Notes under the pieces: model-generated
The model's input: only the letters and a program-made list of their open reading frames with translations
Told to the model about the DNA's origin: nothing
Database searches by the model: none
Position numbers and translations under genes: made by a program
Source of the DNA: Zoogloea ramigera
GTDB taxonomy: Bacteria > Pseudomonadota > Gammaproteobacteria > Burkholderiales > Rhodocyclaceae
Reading direction: 5' to 3'
Assembly (NCBI RefSeq): GCF_006539865.1
Contig: NZ_BJNV01000015.1
Span: forward strand, 26,165-90,164
DNA length: 64,000 nucleotides
Part shown: positions 1 to 10,212 of the stretch, one piece after another
Layout: each line of letters starts with the position of its first letter
How positions within the stretch are numbered: position 1 is the first letter of the stretch

Positions 1-155
1 TTGCTGCGGTAATCGATGATCGCCTTGGCCTTGGACGGGCCGATGCCCTTGATGCCGTCCAGGTCACTGGCGGTGGCGGTGTTGAGGTTGACGGCGGCAA
101 AAGCCATGTTGATGCCGAAGAGGCCGAGGGCGAGGAAGGACAGGATGGTCTTCAT
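1..155 (-). CDS. ComEA-like helix-hairpin-helix protein, 3' end cut off by the window
   Basis: Only the first 51 codons lie inside the window. They show a hydrophobic signal peptide of about 20 residues ending near AFA, followed by the ComEA/HhH pattern VNLNTATASDL and the hairpin GIKGIGPSKAKAI. Proteins of this family are exported, bind double-stranded DNA without sequence preference and often serve in DNA uptake, although short forms like this occur widely in betaproteobacteria with no proven competence role. The ATG is chosen because it opens the signal peptide; a TATAAT-like -10 lies upstream. The stop is beyond the left edge, so full length is unknown. Confidence 0.85.
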   Translation of the reverse strand, partial: MKTILSFLALGLFGINMAFAAVNLNTATASDLDGIKGIGPSKAKAIIDYRS

Positions 156-187
156 GGTGTGGGCTCCGCTGGTTGAGTGACGATGTC

Positions 188-208
188 ATTATAGTGTATG
201 TCCATACA
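188..208 (-). promoter_or_regulatory. -10 element with adjacent palindrome upstream of the ComEA-like gene
   Basis: On the minus strand TATAAT (188-193) is preceded directly by TGTATGGACATACA (195-208), a 6-bp inverted repeat with a 2-bp centre. A clear -35 is hard to place: TTGGCA sits at 19-bp spacing. The palindrome would lie between -10 and -35, where a bound repressor would block polymerase. No binding protein can be named from the sequence. Confidence 0.4.
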
Positions 209-305
209 TGAATGCCAAGGGGGTCGGCAACATTTCGAGAGATTTTTTTTGCGACCAAACGAAGTGTCCGGCGTTAAATGGGCAACGTCTGCCCCGGAGT
301 GCGTC

Positions 306-887
306 ATGAAACGCCTGTTTGCCGTCCTGCTCGCCGCCACCTCCCTCTCAGGTTGCGTGCTTGCGCCCGTCGACCCGGGCCCTTACCCGATGCCGGATGG
401 CCGTTATCCGAATTCCTACCCCGCACCATATCCGGCCCCATATCCCACGCCCTATCCGGGCTACGGCTATCCGGGCTCGGGGACGGTGATCATCCAGCGC
501 GGCTATACGCCGCCGCCGGTCATCATCCAGCGCTCGCCGCCCCCGGTGATCATCCAGCGTCCTCCACCGCCGCGCCACGGTTTCGAACCCGGCCACGAGC
601 AGTGGCGCGAACGCCAGCCCGAGCGCCGGCCGGAGCGGGGCTTCGAGCGTGGGCCGTCCTTCGGCCCGGGGCAGGGCAGTGGCCCGCAGGTGGCGCCGGG
701 CGTTGCGCCGCCGCCGCGCACCCTGGCTCCGCTGGGGCCGGGGGGCGGGATGCCCCCGAACCGTGGCCCGGAGGTCCGTCCCGACAATCGTGGTCCGGAG
801 CGGGGGCCGGGCCGGGAGCTCCAGCGGGGCCCGGACAAGTGGCATGGTTTTGGCACCAACCGCAACCAGTCGGGCGAAACGCGGTAG
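306..887 (+). CDS. Proline/tyrosine-rich outer-surface lipoprotein of unknown function
   Basis: The 193-residue product begins with a lipoprotein signal peptide and lipobox LSGC (Cys17), so it is probably lipidated and anchored in a membrane. The mature part is almost all low complexity: Pro-Tyr repeats of the PYPAPYPTPYPG type (about residues 27-55), then three repeats of VIIQR separated by proline runs (about 60-85), then an Arg/Gly/Pro/Glu-rich tail with RGPE-type motifs. No enzymatic domain is visible. The upstream in-frame extension was rejected because the lipoprotein signal starts at this ATG. Similar short Pro-rich lipoproteins are common and uncharacterised; a wall- or envelope-spanning role is only a guess. 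Confidence 0.75.
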   Translation: MKRLFAVLLAATSLSGCVLAPVDPGPYPMPDGRYPNSYPAPYPAPYPTPYPGYGYPGSGTVIIQRGYTPPPVIIQRSPPPVIIQRPPPPRHGFEPGHEQWRERQPERRPERGFERGPSFGPGQGSGPQVAPGVAPPPRTLAPLGPGGGMPPNRGPEVRPDNRGPERGPGRELQRGPDKWHGFGTNRNQSGETR

Positions 888-997
888 TAAGCGCGCTCCG
901 GCGTCGTCAAAGCCGGGATAAAACCCGGTGGACTGGGTAGTATTCGGGCGGGCGGCGCCTTTCCGGCCTTGCCCGTCTTGCCCAGCCGGTGCTCTCC

Positions 998-2797
<1,800 letters not shown>

Positions 2798-2888
2798 CGC
2801 CAGGGTCAGGGCTAATGCGGACAGCGCCCGGGCGGTGCTTCGGCTATCCTGCAGCCTCCTGCTGATCGCAAGCCCCTGATTTCCTTCG

Positions 2889-3824
2889 ATGTCCGCATTT
2901 CTCCACCAGCTTTCCCTGGCTGCACCGCTGTTCGCGCTGGTTTTTGTCGGCTACGGGCTGATGCGTTTTTCCGGTTGGCCAACGGCGATGTCGGACAACC
3001 TGTCGCGCTTCGTCTTCTCGGTGGCGATGCCGGCGATGCTGTTCCGCATGATGAGCGACCTGTCGCGCCTGCCGCCGGTGGATGCGCGCCTGTTGGCGGC
3101 TTTTTTCGGCAGCTGCCTGATCGTCTTCGTCCTCGGCCGCCTGCTGGCCTGGAAGTTTTTTGGGCTGGACGGAGCGGGGCAGTCGCTGTTCGGGCTGGGC
3201 GGGGTGTTTTCCAACAACGTGCTGCTGGGCATCCCGCTGGCCAAAGTGGCGCTGGGCGAGGCGGCGCTGCCGTCGGTGGCGCTGGTGCTGGTGTTCAACT
3301 CGCTCACCCTGTGGACGCTGGTCACCGTGTCGGTGGAATGGGCGCGGCACGGCAGCTTCACCGCCCATGGTTTCGTCAAGACGCTCAAGGCGGTGCTGAC
3401 GACGCCCATCGTCGCGAGCATCCTGTCGGGTACCCTGTTCGGCCTGTCCGGGCTGCCGGTGCCCGAGCTTATCGACCAGCCGCTGGCGATGGTGGCCACC
3501 GCCGCGGCGCCGCTGGCGATGATCGTGCTCGGCATGGGCCTGGCCGAATATGGCATCCGCGAGGGCTGGCAGATCAGCACCGCGATCACCGCGGTCAAGC
3601 TGCTGGTGCAGCCGCTGGTGGTGTGGCTGCTGGCCCGGCTGCTCGGGCTGCCACCCCTCGAGACCCAGGTGGTGGTGTTGCTGGCCTCGCTGGCGGTGGG
3701 AGCCAACGTGTATCTGATGGCGCGCCACTTCAAGGTGCTCGAAGGCCCGGTGGCGGGCAGCCTGATTTTGTCCACCATGCTGTCGGCGCTCACCACGCCG
3801 CTGATCGTCAGCCTGCTGGGCTGA
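2889..3824 (+). CDS. AEC-family (auxin efflux carrier-like) transporter
   Basis: The 311-residue protein consists of about ten hydrophobic segments with a mid-protein break, typical of the auxin efflux carrier family in the bile/arsenite/riboflavin transporter superfamily. Characteristic pieces include the N-terminal ALVFVGYGLMRF and the central GGVFSNNVLLGIPLAK, where the Asn-rich crossover motif is found. Bacterial members move small organic anions such as malate or malonate; the substrate here cannot be read. The gene starts about 90 bp after the ATPase gene and runs in the same direction as the next gene 18 bp downstream. Confidence 0.85.
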   Translation: MSAFLHQLSLAAPLFALVFVGYGLMRFSGWPTAMSDNLSRFVFSVAMPAMLFRMMSDLSRLPPVDARLLAAFFGSCLIVFVLGRLLAWKFFGLDGAGQSLFGLGGVFSNNVLLGIPLAKVALGEAALPSVALVLVFNSLTLWTLVTVSVEWARHGSFTAHGFVKTLKAVLTTPIVASILSGTLFGLSGLPVPELIDQPLAMVATAAAPLAMIVLGMGLAEYGIREGWQISTAITAVKLLVQPLVVWLLARLLGLPPLETQVVVLLASLAVGANVYLMARHFKVLEGPVAGSLILSTMLSALTTPLIVSLLG

Positions 3825-3842
3825 CTCCTGAGCGAATCAGCG

Positions 3843-6494
3843 ATGCGCCAGCGCCTCCTGCCCGCTTGCCTTGCCGGATTGCTGCTGCTGGCACCGCTTG
3901 AATCCGCCTTTGCCGCGGCGCCGGCCCTGACGATCGAGGATCGCTCCCTGGCCACCCGCGCGGCGCTGGACGCCTTGTTCTCGATGGACGCCCTGGTGCC
4001 CGAAGGCGCAGCCCCCACGCCGCCGCCGGGTTTCACGGACGACGCGGACGAGGCGGCGCTGATCGCCTTCCTGGCCCGCCAGAAGCGCCGCGGCGCCAGC
4101 CTCGACGCCTATCGCCAGCTGGGCACGCCGCTGCACCACTCGATCCGGGCCGGTATGCACGTCACCGCCCGCTGGCTGCTTGCCAACGGCGCCGATCCCC
4201 GCCTGCGGGTGCGCGACGCCGCGGAGGCGCCCACGGGCTTTCCGCCTCCCGATGCGCTGGGGGTGGCCGTGGCCGCGGGTGCCTGGAAGCTGGTCGACAC
4301 CCTTCTGCACCTGCCCGCCTACGCTGCGCTGTCGCCGCAGGAAAAGGCCCGCGCGATCTGGCCCTACGCCCTCGCTTCCGCCAGCCGGACGGCCGGGCTG
4401 TTCGGCCGGCGGGTCGCCTTGCCGTCCTTCGGCAACGATCCCGACTTGGCCGGTGCCCTGTTGCAGCATGCCCTGTGCTCCGGGCAGGCAGCGCTGGCCG
4501 GGGCCTTGCTGGCCGGCGACGAAGGCCGGCTGGCGGCGGGTACGTTTGGCCCGTCCGCGGCCGGCTGCCTGCGGATCGAAGGCAGTGTTTCGCCGGACAA
4601 GCTCCCGGCACGCCACTGGCAGGACATCGAGCAGCGCCTCGGCCAGCCGGTGCTGCCGTGGCTGGCGATCCAGGCCACCACGCCGGGCCGGGCGGCAGGC
4701 CTGCTGGCGGCCGGGCTGCGCAGCCCGTGGGGCGAGCCGGCGGCCCTCCGCCTGTACCTGCGCCATGCGCTGCGGGCGCCGGCGGGCGTTGCGCTGCTGC
4801 GGGCGGTGCCGCCCGGCGCCTTGCGGTCTGCGCTCCACGATGACGCGATCCTCGTCGAATGGCTGACGGCCAGCGCCGACTGGCCGCAGGCCGACCTCGA
4901 CTGGGCCCTCGCCCAGATGGCGCCAGCGCAGCTGGCGGGGAAACTGGAGAGCGTGTTCGAGCGCTGGGGATATTCCCGCCTCGCCGGCCGGGACGCCAGG
5001 GATCGCGCCGGTCGTCTGGCCCGCTGGACGGCCCTCACCGACCGTCTCGTCGCGCCCTTGCCGCCGGCCGGCGACGTGGCCTTCCTGTATGTGGTGCCGT
5101 CCGAACTCTGGCCGCGTTGGTTCGCGCTGGGCTACCGCCCGGCCGACCGCCATTGGGCCGACTGGCTGAACGGCCTGGAGCCGGCCAACCTGGAACGGGT
5201 CTGGCCGCTGATCGCCCGCCACCAGCCCGAGATCGCCCGACGTGCGCCGACATGGTTGGTGGCGCCCCTGTCGGTGGGCCCGATCGAAGATCCCGAGGCC
5301 CGGCGCCTGAGTTATCGCGGCCTGTATCACCACGACCCGGATTTTCTCGCCAAGGCGCGCCTCCTCGCCGCCCACGCGGGCCGGGTCGGGCAGCCCCGCT
5401 GGCTGGCCGCCGAGTTTGCGCTGGAAAACCCCGCGCCCGGCGTCGCGCTGGCCCTCGCCCAGGGCTGGGTCAAGCCGGCGCCTGCGGCACTGCGCCGCCA
5501 GGTGGAGCCGGCCCCGCTGGCCTGCAGCGCCCGGCCTGGCCCCGGGCTGCGCCGGGCGCTGGCCGTGTCCGGGCAGCTGAAGGACGCGGAGGGAGGTGAG
5601 TTCGCCATCGACGCCATCCAGCCCGTCGCCCGGCCGGGGGCCGCAGCCTGTGAATGGCTGGCGAGCGGTGGCAGCGGCGGTGGGCGGCAGTACATCGACG
5701 ACGAGAGCTTCAGCCAGGGCGTGAACCGGCTGACCCCCTGCGCCGACGCCCAGCGTGTTGCCGCGCTGGGGCAGGAGGGCGGCGGCTGGCGGCTGGTCGC
5801 TGGCGAGGTGCCGGTCGGCCCGCTGCAGCTCATTCGCCTCGCCGGCGCCGGGCTGGCGGGCTTTGCCGCGCTGGAGGTCGATTACGGCACCTGCGGCCAG
5901 CGGGCCATCGAGGTCTTCATCCCCCAATTCAACGCGGACGGCGGCCTGGCGTTCAAGCCCGCCGGCCCCGGCGATGCGCTGTTCGATGCGCTGGCGCTGC
6001 AGTGCAGCTTCAGGAACCTGGCGGAGTGCCCGGCGCTGGCTGGGGGCCAGCCGAGCCCGTCCGGCGCGCTGGAGGTGGCCGTCTTTGCCGATCGCCACTG
6101 GGCGGCCGGCAAGGCTGCATTTTTCGATGCGCTGGCCCGCCTCGACCGTGAGGCGCTGGCCGAAGCCGAACGCCTGGGGCTGTTTCCCCACTGGCTCGAC
6201 GAGGCGGTCCGCGGTCTTGCCGCTGCGCCGGGGCTGAGCCTGCCGGAACGCCGCCGCCGGATGGCCTGGTTGCAGGCTCGGCGCAGCCCTCGCCCGGCCT
6301 ATTCGGCCGACACGGTGGCGAGCCTGGTGCCCTGGCTGCCGGCCGAAGACTGGGGGCCGTTGGTCGAGGCCCTGCGCTGCAGCCGGCCGGATGCCCTCGA
6401 TGCGGCCCTGGCCCGGGCCCACGAGCTGCAGCGTGCTGATCTGGAGCGCCGCCTGCAGCGTGCCCGGGCGCCGGGCTGCGAGGCCCCGCAGTGA
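3843..6494 (+). CDS. Large secreted protein of unknown function with ankyrin-like segment
   Basis: I do not recognise this 883-residue protein as a named family. It has an N-terminal signal peptide (cleavage near AFA at about residue 24). Residues 94-120 fit a single ankyrin repeat (GTPLHHSIRAG ... LLANGADPRL), and the following stretches are helical and leucine/alanine-rich, which suggests a degenerate helical-repeat solenoid. The C-terminal half has scattered cysteines and a more mixed composition. Codon use matches its neighbours, so there is no sign of transfer. A periplasmic interaction scaffold is plausible but inferred only from the repeats. It lies 18 bp after the AEC transporter and may share its transcript. 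Confidence 0.7.
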   Translation: MRQRLLPACLAGLLLLAPLESAFAAAPALTIEDRSLATRAALDALFSMDALVPEGAAPTPPPGFTDDADEAALIAFLARQKRRGASLDAYRQLGTPLHHSIRAGMHVTARWLLANGADPRLRVRDAAEAPTGFPPPDALGVAVAAGAWKLVDTLLHLPAYAALSPQEKARAIWPYALASASRTAGLFGRRVALPSFGNDPDLAGALLQHALCSGQAALAGALLAGDEGRLAAGTFGPSAAGCLRIEGSVSPDKLPARHWQDIEQRLGQPVLPWLAIQATTPGRAAGLLAAGLRSPWGEPAALRLYLRHALRAPAGVALLRAVPPGALRSALHDDAILVEWLTASADWPQADLDWALAQMAPAQLAGKLESVFERWGYSRLAGRDARDRAGRLARWTALTDRLVAPLPPAGDVAFLYVVPSELWPRWFALGYRPADRHWADWLNGLEPANLERVWPLIARHQPEIARRAPTWLVAPLSVGPIEDPEARRLSYRGLYHHDPDFLAKARLLAAHAGRVGQPRWLAAEFALENPAPGVALALAQGWVKPAPAALRRQVEPAPLACSARPGPGLRRALAVSGQLKDAEGGEFAIDAIQPVARPGAAACEWLASGGSGGGRQYIDDESFSQGVNRLTPCADAQRVAALGQEGGGWRLVAGEVPVGPLQLIRLAGAGLAGFAALEVDYGTCGQRAIEVFIPQFNADGGLAFKPAGPGDALFDALALQCSFRNLAECPALAGGQPSPSGALEVAVFADRHWAAGKAAFFDALARLDREALAEAERLGLFPHWLDEAVRGLAAAPGLSLPERRRRMAWLQARRSPRPAYSADTVASLVPWLPAEDWGPLVEALRCSRPDALDAALARAHELQRADLERRLQRARAPGCEAPQ

Positions 6495-6530
6495 GCGCCC
6501 CTTCACCACTCCACCCGTGAGACCCCACCC

Positions 6531-7439
6531 ATGAGCAATCTCCCAGGCCTGAAGCGCTGGCTGCCCGCGTTGGCCCTCGTCGTGCTGTCGTGCACCTGGG
6601 GTTACACCTGGGTGATGGTCAAGCAGGCGCTGGAGTACGCCTCGCCGTTTTCGCTGGCGGCCCAGCGGGCGGTGGGCGGCGCGCTGGCGCTGGTGCTGGC
6701 GGTGCGCCTTACGGGGCGGTCGATGGCCCTGGTGGCGCCGCGGATGACGCTGCTGCTGGGCTTGATCCAGGTGTCCGGCTTCACGATCCTGCAGACCTCG
6801 GCGCTGGTCGAGGGCGGGCCGGGCAAGACCTCGGTGCTGATCTTCACGATGCCGATCTGGACCCTGCTGATGTCGTGGCCGCTGCTCGGTGAGCGCGTCC
6901 AGGGCCGCCAGTGGCTGGCGGCGGTCAGCACCCTCGGCGGGCTGCTGCTGATCATCGAGCCGTGGAACATGCAGACCAGCCTGGCCAGCAAGCTGCTCGG
7001 CCTGTCGGCGGCGCTGTGCTGGGCGGTCGGGACGATCCTCACCAAGCGCCTGCGCCAGGCCCACCGGGTCGACCTGCTGGTGCTCACCATGTGGCAGATG
7101 ATCTTCGGCGCGCTGCCGCTCTTGCTGATGATGGAGCTGGCGCCGGGCCGGGCCACCAACTGGACGCCCGATTACCTGCTGATGCTCACCTTTCTGTCGG
7201 TCGCCAGCATCGCCCTGTGCTGGTGGCTGTGGGGCTGGATCCTCAACCGCGTGCCGGCCTGGGAGGCCAGCCTGTCGGTGCTCGGCACGCCGGTGGTGGC
7301 GATCCTGTCGTCGCGCCTCACGCTGGGCGAGGCCTTCAAGCCGAGCGAGGTGGCCGGCATCGTGCTGATCGGCGGCGGGCTGGCGCTGTTGTCGCTGTTC
7401 GGCTGGCTGGCGAGCCGCCGCAGCGGGGCCGGGGGCTGA
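6531..7439 (+). CDS. DMT-superfamily EamA transporter
   Basis: The 302-residue product has ten predicted membrane helices arranged as two EamA halves. The first opens with SCTWGYTWVMVK, typical for the family, and the second half contains LCWAVGTILTKR and ends in a short charged tail. EamA carriers of this type export amino acids or other metabolites across the inner membrane; the substrate is not readable. It starts 36 bp after the large secreted protein and is the last gene before the PhnA-like gene. Confidence 0.87.
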   Translation: MSNLPGLKRWLPALALVVLSCTWGYTWVMVKQALEYASPFSLAAQRAVGGALALVLAVRLTGRSMALVAPRMTLLLGLIQVSGFTILQTSALVEGGPGKTSVLIFTMPIWTLLMSWPLLGERVQGRQWLAAVSTLGGLLLIIEPWNMQTSLASKLLGLSAALCWAVGTILTKRLRQAHRVDLLVLTMWQMIFGALPLLLMMELAPGRATNWTPDYLLMLTFLSVASIALCWWLWGWILNRVPAWEASLSVLGTPVVAILSSRLTLGEAFKPSEVAGIVLIGGGLALLSLFGWLASRRSGAGG

Positions 7440-7523
7440 ACTTTCTACCGGCAAAATTATGTCCCCACGCCGCTTGTGGGTTATCGTCGCGCCCGTAACC
7501 GAATCATCGCCAAAGGAACCCCC

Positions 7524-7862
7524 ATGAGCAGCCTGCCCAAGTGCCCCCAGTGTTCGTCCGAATTCACCTACGAGGACGGCGACAACTACGTCTGCCCCGA
7601 GTGCGCCCACGAGTGGCCCAAGGTGGCGGCGGCTGCGGCCGAGGACGTCAAGGTGATCCGCGATGCGGTCGGCAACGTGCTGCAGGACGGCGACACCGTC
7701 ACCGTGGTCAAGGACCTGAAGGTGAAGGGTTCGTCGTCGGTGGTGAAGGTCGGCACCAAGGTCAAGAACATCCGCCTCGTCGATGGCGACCACGACATCG
7801 ACTGCAAGATCGACGGTTTCGGCTCGATGGGGCTGAAGTCCGAGTTCGTCAAGAAGGTCTGA
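7524..7862 (+). CDS. yjdM: PhnA/YjdM-like zinc-ribbon protein
   Basis: The 112-residue protein has an N-terminal zinc ribbon (CPQC at residues 7-10 and CPEC near 24-27) and a C-terminal beta-rich PhnA domain with the [14 protein letters not shown] signature. Despite the historical name, the family is not needed for phosphonate breakdown and its role is uncertain. The start chosen has a purine-rich AAAGGAA about 8 bases upstream and begins right before the ribbon; an upstream in-frame extension was rejected. No phosphonate genes are nearby. Confidence 0.9.
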   Translation: MSSLPKCPQCSSEFTYEDGDNYVCPECAHEWPKVAAAAAEDVKVIRDAVGNVLQDGDTVTVVKDLKVKGSSSVVKVGTKVKNIRLVDGDHDIDCKIDGFGSMGLKSEFVKKV

Positions 7863-7904
7863 GCCGGCGTAAACTCAAGTCCTCGTCCCCAACCGGAGAA
7901 GCCC

Positions 7905-9233
7905 ATGGCCTCTAGCCCCGACAGCATCAGCATGGCCCTGTTCTGCGACTTCGAGAACGTCGCCCTCGGCGTGCGCGACGCCAAGTACGAAAAATTCGAC
8001 ATCAAGCTGGTGCTCGAACGCCTGCTGCTGAAGGGCAGCATCGTGGTCAAGAAAGCCTACTGCGACTGGGATCGCTACAAGGGCTTCAAGGCGGCGATGC
8101 ACGAGGCCAACTTCGAGCTGATCGAAATCCCCCACGTGCGCCAGTCCGGCAAGAACTCGGCCGACATCCGGCTGGTCGTCGACGCGCTCGACCTCTGCTA
8201 CACCAAGAGCCACGTGGACACCTTCGTGATCATCAGCGGCGACTCCGACTTTTCGCCGCTGGTCTCCAAGCTGCGCGAAAACGCCAAGCAGGTGATCGGC
8301 GTCGGGGTGAAGCAATCCACCTCCGACCTGCTCATCGCCAACTGCGACGAGTTCATCTTCTACGACGACCTGGTGCGCGAGACCCGCCACTCGTCGGCCC
8401 GCCCCGAGCCCCGTGAGGCCCAGGCCCCGGCGCCGCGCCGCAGCCCCGAAGAAGAACGCCGCCGCCGCGAGGAGCTCGACAGCCGCCGCACCCGCGCCGT
8501 CACGATGGCCGTCGAGACCTGCGACGCGCTGATCGCCGAGCGGGGCGACACCGGCAAGATCTGGGCCTCGATGCTGAAGGACGCCATCAAGCGCCGTCAG
8601 CCGGGCTTCAACGAGTCGTACTTCGGCTTCAAGGCCTTCGGCAACCTGCTCGACGAAGCCCAGGCCCGCGGGCTGCTGGAGGTGGGGCGAGACGAGAAGT
8701 CCGGCACCTTCGTGACCCGCGCAGGCGGCCAGCTGAAGGCCGAGCCGGTGGCCATCGAGCCGGTTGCCACCGAAGAGCCGTCTGTCGAGGCACTGCCGGC
8801 GGAGGGCCGTCGCCCGTCGCGGCGGAACGGTCGCGGTGGGCGCAAGGCCGCCCCGGCCCCCGAACTTGTTGCCGAGGTCCCCACCGAGCCGGTCGTCGAA
8901 GCTGCCCCGGCGCCCGAGCCTGAGCCCGAAGCTGAAGCCAAGGCTGAGCCCACCAAGCAGGACAGGCGCCGCAAGGGGCGGCGCTCCGCCAAGGTCGAGG
9001 AGACGCCGGCTGCCGACATCGCCGCGCCCGCTGCCGAGCCGGTGTTTGAAGCGCCGCCCGCCGAAGCCCCCGCTGCCGCACCCAAGAAGGCCCGCAGCAG
9101 CCGGAAGAAGGCCGACAAGAAGCCGGAAGCGGCCGAGGCTCCCGTTGTGGCGGCCGAGGCGCCTGCCGACGCTGCGCCCAAAAAGCCCCGCAGCCGGCGC
9201 ACGAAGAAGACCGAAGAGAAGACCGAAGGCTGA
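7905..9233 (+). CDS. NYN-domain RNase-like protein with OST-HTH/LOTUS domain and basic tail
   Basis: Residues 8-155 form a NYN (PIN-like) domain with the acidic metal-binding set visible: Asp15 in CDFEN, Asp87 in SADIRLVVDAL, and Asp113/Asp115 in SGDSDF. Residues about 195-265 match an OST-HTH/LOTUS domain, an RNA-binding winged helix. The last 170 residues are low complexity: Ala/Pro/Glu-rich with several Arg/Lys clusters and a KPRSRRTKK end, as in bacterial RNA-binding proteins. The combination is expected for a single-strand RNA processing or decay factor (LabA/YacP-like or Marf1-like), acting in the cytoplasm. The precise RNA target is unknown. A strong terminator follows. Confidence 0.88.
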   Translation: MASSPDSISMALFCDFENVALGVRDAKYEKFDIKLVLERLLLKGSIVVKKAYCDWDRYKGFKAAMHEANFELIEIPHVRQSGKNSADIRLVVDALDLCYTKSHVDTFVIISGDSDFSPLVSKLRENAKQVIGVGVKQSTSDLLIANCDEFIFYDDLVRETRHSSARPEPREAQAPAPRRSPEEERRRREELDSRRTRAVTMAVETCDALIAERGDTGKIWASMLKDAIKRRQPGFNESYFGFKAFGNLLDEAQARGLLEVGRDEKSGTFVTRAGGQLKAEPVAIEPVATEEPSVEALPAEGRRPSRRNGRGGRKAAPAPELVAEVPTEPVVEAAPAPEPEPEAEAKAEPTKQDRRRKGRRSAKVEETPAADIAAPAAEPVFEAPPAEAPAAAPKKARSSRKKADKKPEAAEAPVVAAEAPADAAPKKPRSRRTKKTEEKTEG

Positions 9234-9237
9234 ACCC

Positions 9238-9272
9238 GGACGCGCCATCGGGCGCGTCCAACGGACTTTTTT
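9238..9272 (+). terminator. Rho-independent terminator after the NYN gene
   Basis: A perfect 9-bp stem GGACGCGCC/GGCGCGTCC with an ATCG loop is followed within seven bases by a run of six T residues. It sits just after the NYN stop codon and separates this gene from the converging selenium operon. Confidence 0.8.
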
Positions 9273-9294
9273 CAGCTTGATCCGGTGGGCGGGT

Positions 9295-9696
9295 CTAGAA
9301 GCTGAGGGTCCGCCAGGCCGGGTCGAGGGTTCGCCCGATGAAGGCCGCAGCGCCCGCGTGGCCGGCCAGGCCGGGGATCAATTCATCCTCGCCCACGCCG
9401 TGGCTCGCCAGGGCCGTCGGGCAGACAAACAGCTTTGCGCCAAAGCCGACGGCCTCGCGGCGGAAGTCGGCCACCGACTTGCCGCTGCCCGCAGCGGCCT
9501 GCAGGGTTTCGGCGACGCCCCGGCGGAGCAGCTCGACCGAGCGGGCGGTGAAATACATCTCCACCTCCACGTCCATCGCCGCTGCCGCCGCGGCGAAGTA
9601 GAAGGGCGTCGCGCAGAGCTCCGGCCGGCCCGGGTCGGCAGCCCACACCAGAATGGCCAGCTTGTCGGCAGGGGGTGCCGGCGCCTCAGAAATCAC
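9295..9696 (-). CDS. DsrE-family protein at the end of the selenium operon
   Basis: The 133-residue product has the DsrE/TusD-like alpha/beta fold pattern: an opening strand KLAILVWAA, a hydrophobic Ala-rich helix, EMYFTARSVELL, and the strand-turn KLFVCPTALASHGV with a cysteine at the usual active position. DsrE proteins bind small sulfur species and pass persulfide sulfur between partners. Its start overlaps the GcvH-like gene by 11 bases, so the two are translationally coupled. Position downstream of the selenocysteine tRNA suggests, but does not prove, a link to selenium or sulfur handling. Confidence 0.75.
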   Translation of the reverse strand: MISEAPAPPADKLAILVWAADPGRPELCATPFYFAAAAAAMDVEVEMYFTARSVELLRRGVAETLQAAAGSGKSVADFRREAVGFGAKLFVCPTALASHGVGEDELIPGLAGHAGAAAFIGRTLDPAWRTLSF

Positions 9697-10162
9697 GGTT
9701 GTCCTCGTGGAACAGCGGCGCCGAGAAGTCGGCCAGATCCCGGAAGGCGTAGCGGTCCATGATCTTTTCGATCTCCGGCCGGGCTTCGGGCCACGGCAGC
9801 AGCACGCCCGGGGGGATCTCGCCGCTGGGTTGCAGCACCACCAGCCAGGCGCCGAAGGGTTCGCGGTTCATGCGGCGGGCGGAGGGGTCGAGGGCCGGGT
9901 TGGCCTCGATCAGCCGCGCCGCGAAGGGCGTCTTGACCGGAAACACCGTCTTGCCGGCCTCCAGCAGGCCGAAGCTACGGCCGGCGTCGCAGTGGGCGCC
10001 GACGGGCTTGGGCGTGAACAGCAGGATCTCGCCCGACAGCGCGATACCGAGCTGCGTCACGCCGACGCGGTAGAGGCTATCGCCCGCGGGCACGAACCAC
10101 AGGTGGCTGTCGGGGTGGTAGAGCAGGGCGTCGGGAAAGTCACAGCCGCGCAGCAGGGCCAT
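9686..10162 (-). CDS. GcvH-like (lipoyl-carrier fold) protein
   Basis: The 158-residue protein resembles glycine cleavage H proteins: LLYHPDSHLWF matches the family's early YT-EHEW block, YRVGVTQLGIALSG matches VGIT-YAQ-LGDI, and PFAARLIEANPAL matches the P-SG-V-EVN block with the PFG-W end. The lipoyl lysine would be the Lys in EAGKTV, where classic GcvH has ESVKA; the lysine is kept but its surroundings differ. No gcvT or gcvP is near. It is followed by an overlapping DsrE gene, a pairing reminiscent of lipoate-binding proteins of sulfur oxidation. The start MALLRGC is chosen because upstream codons run into the tRNA gene. Confidence 0.72.
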   Translation of the reverse strand: MALLRGCDFPDALLYHPDSHLWFVPAGDSLYRVGVTQLGIALSGEILLFTPKPVGAHCDAGRSFGLLEAGKTVFPVKTPFAARLIEANPALDPSARRMNREPFGAWLVVLQPSGEIPPGVLLPWPEARPEIEKIMDRYAFRDLADFSAPLFHEDNRDF

Positions 10163-10212
10163 CGTGGAGTTGCCGGGATGTGTGTGCCGGAAGCTGGGGT
10201 TCCGGAAAGCGT

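Noticed and set aside
3837..7793. Very long antisense open frame (over 1300 codons)
   Set aside because: High GC leaves long open frames opposite real genes; it covers four well-supported plus-strand genes and has a repetitive Arg/Gln/His composition with no family match.
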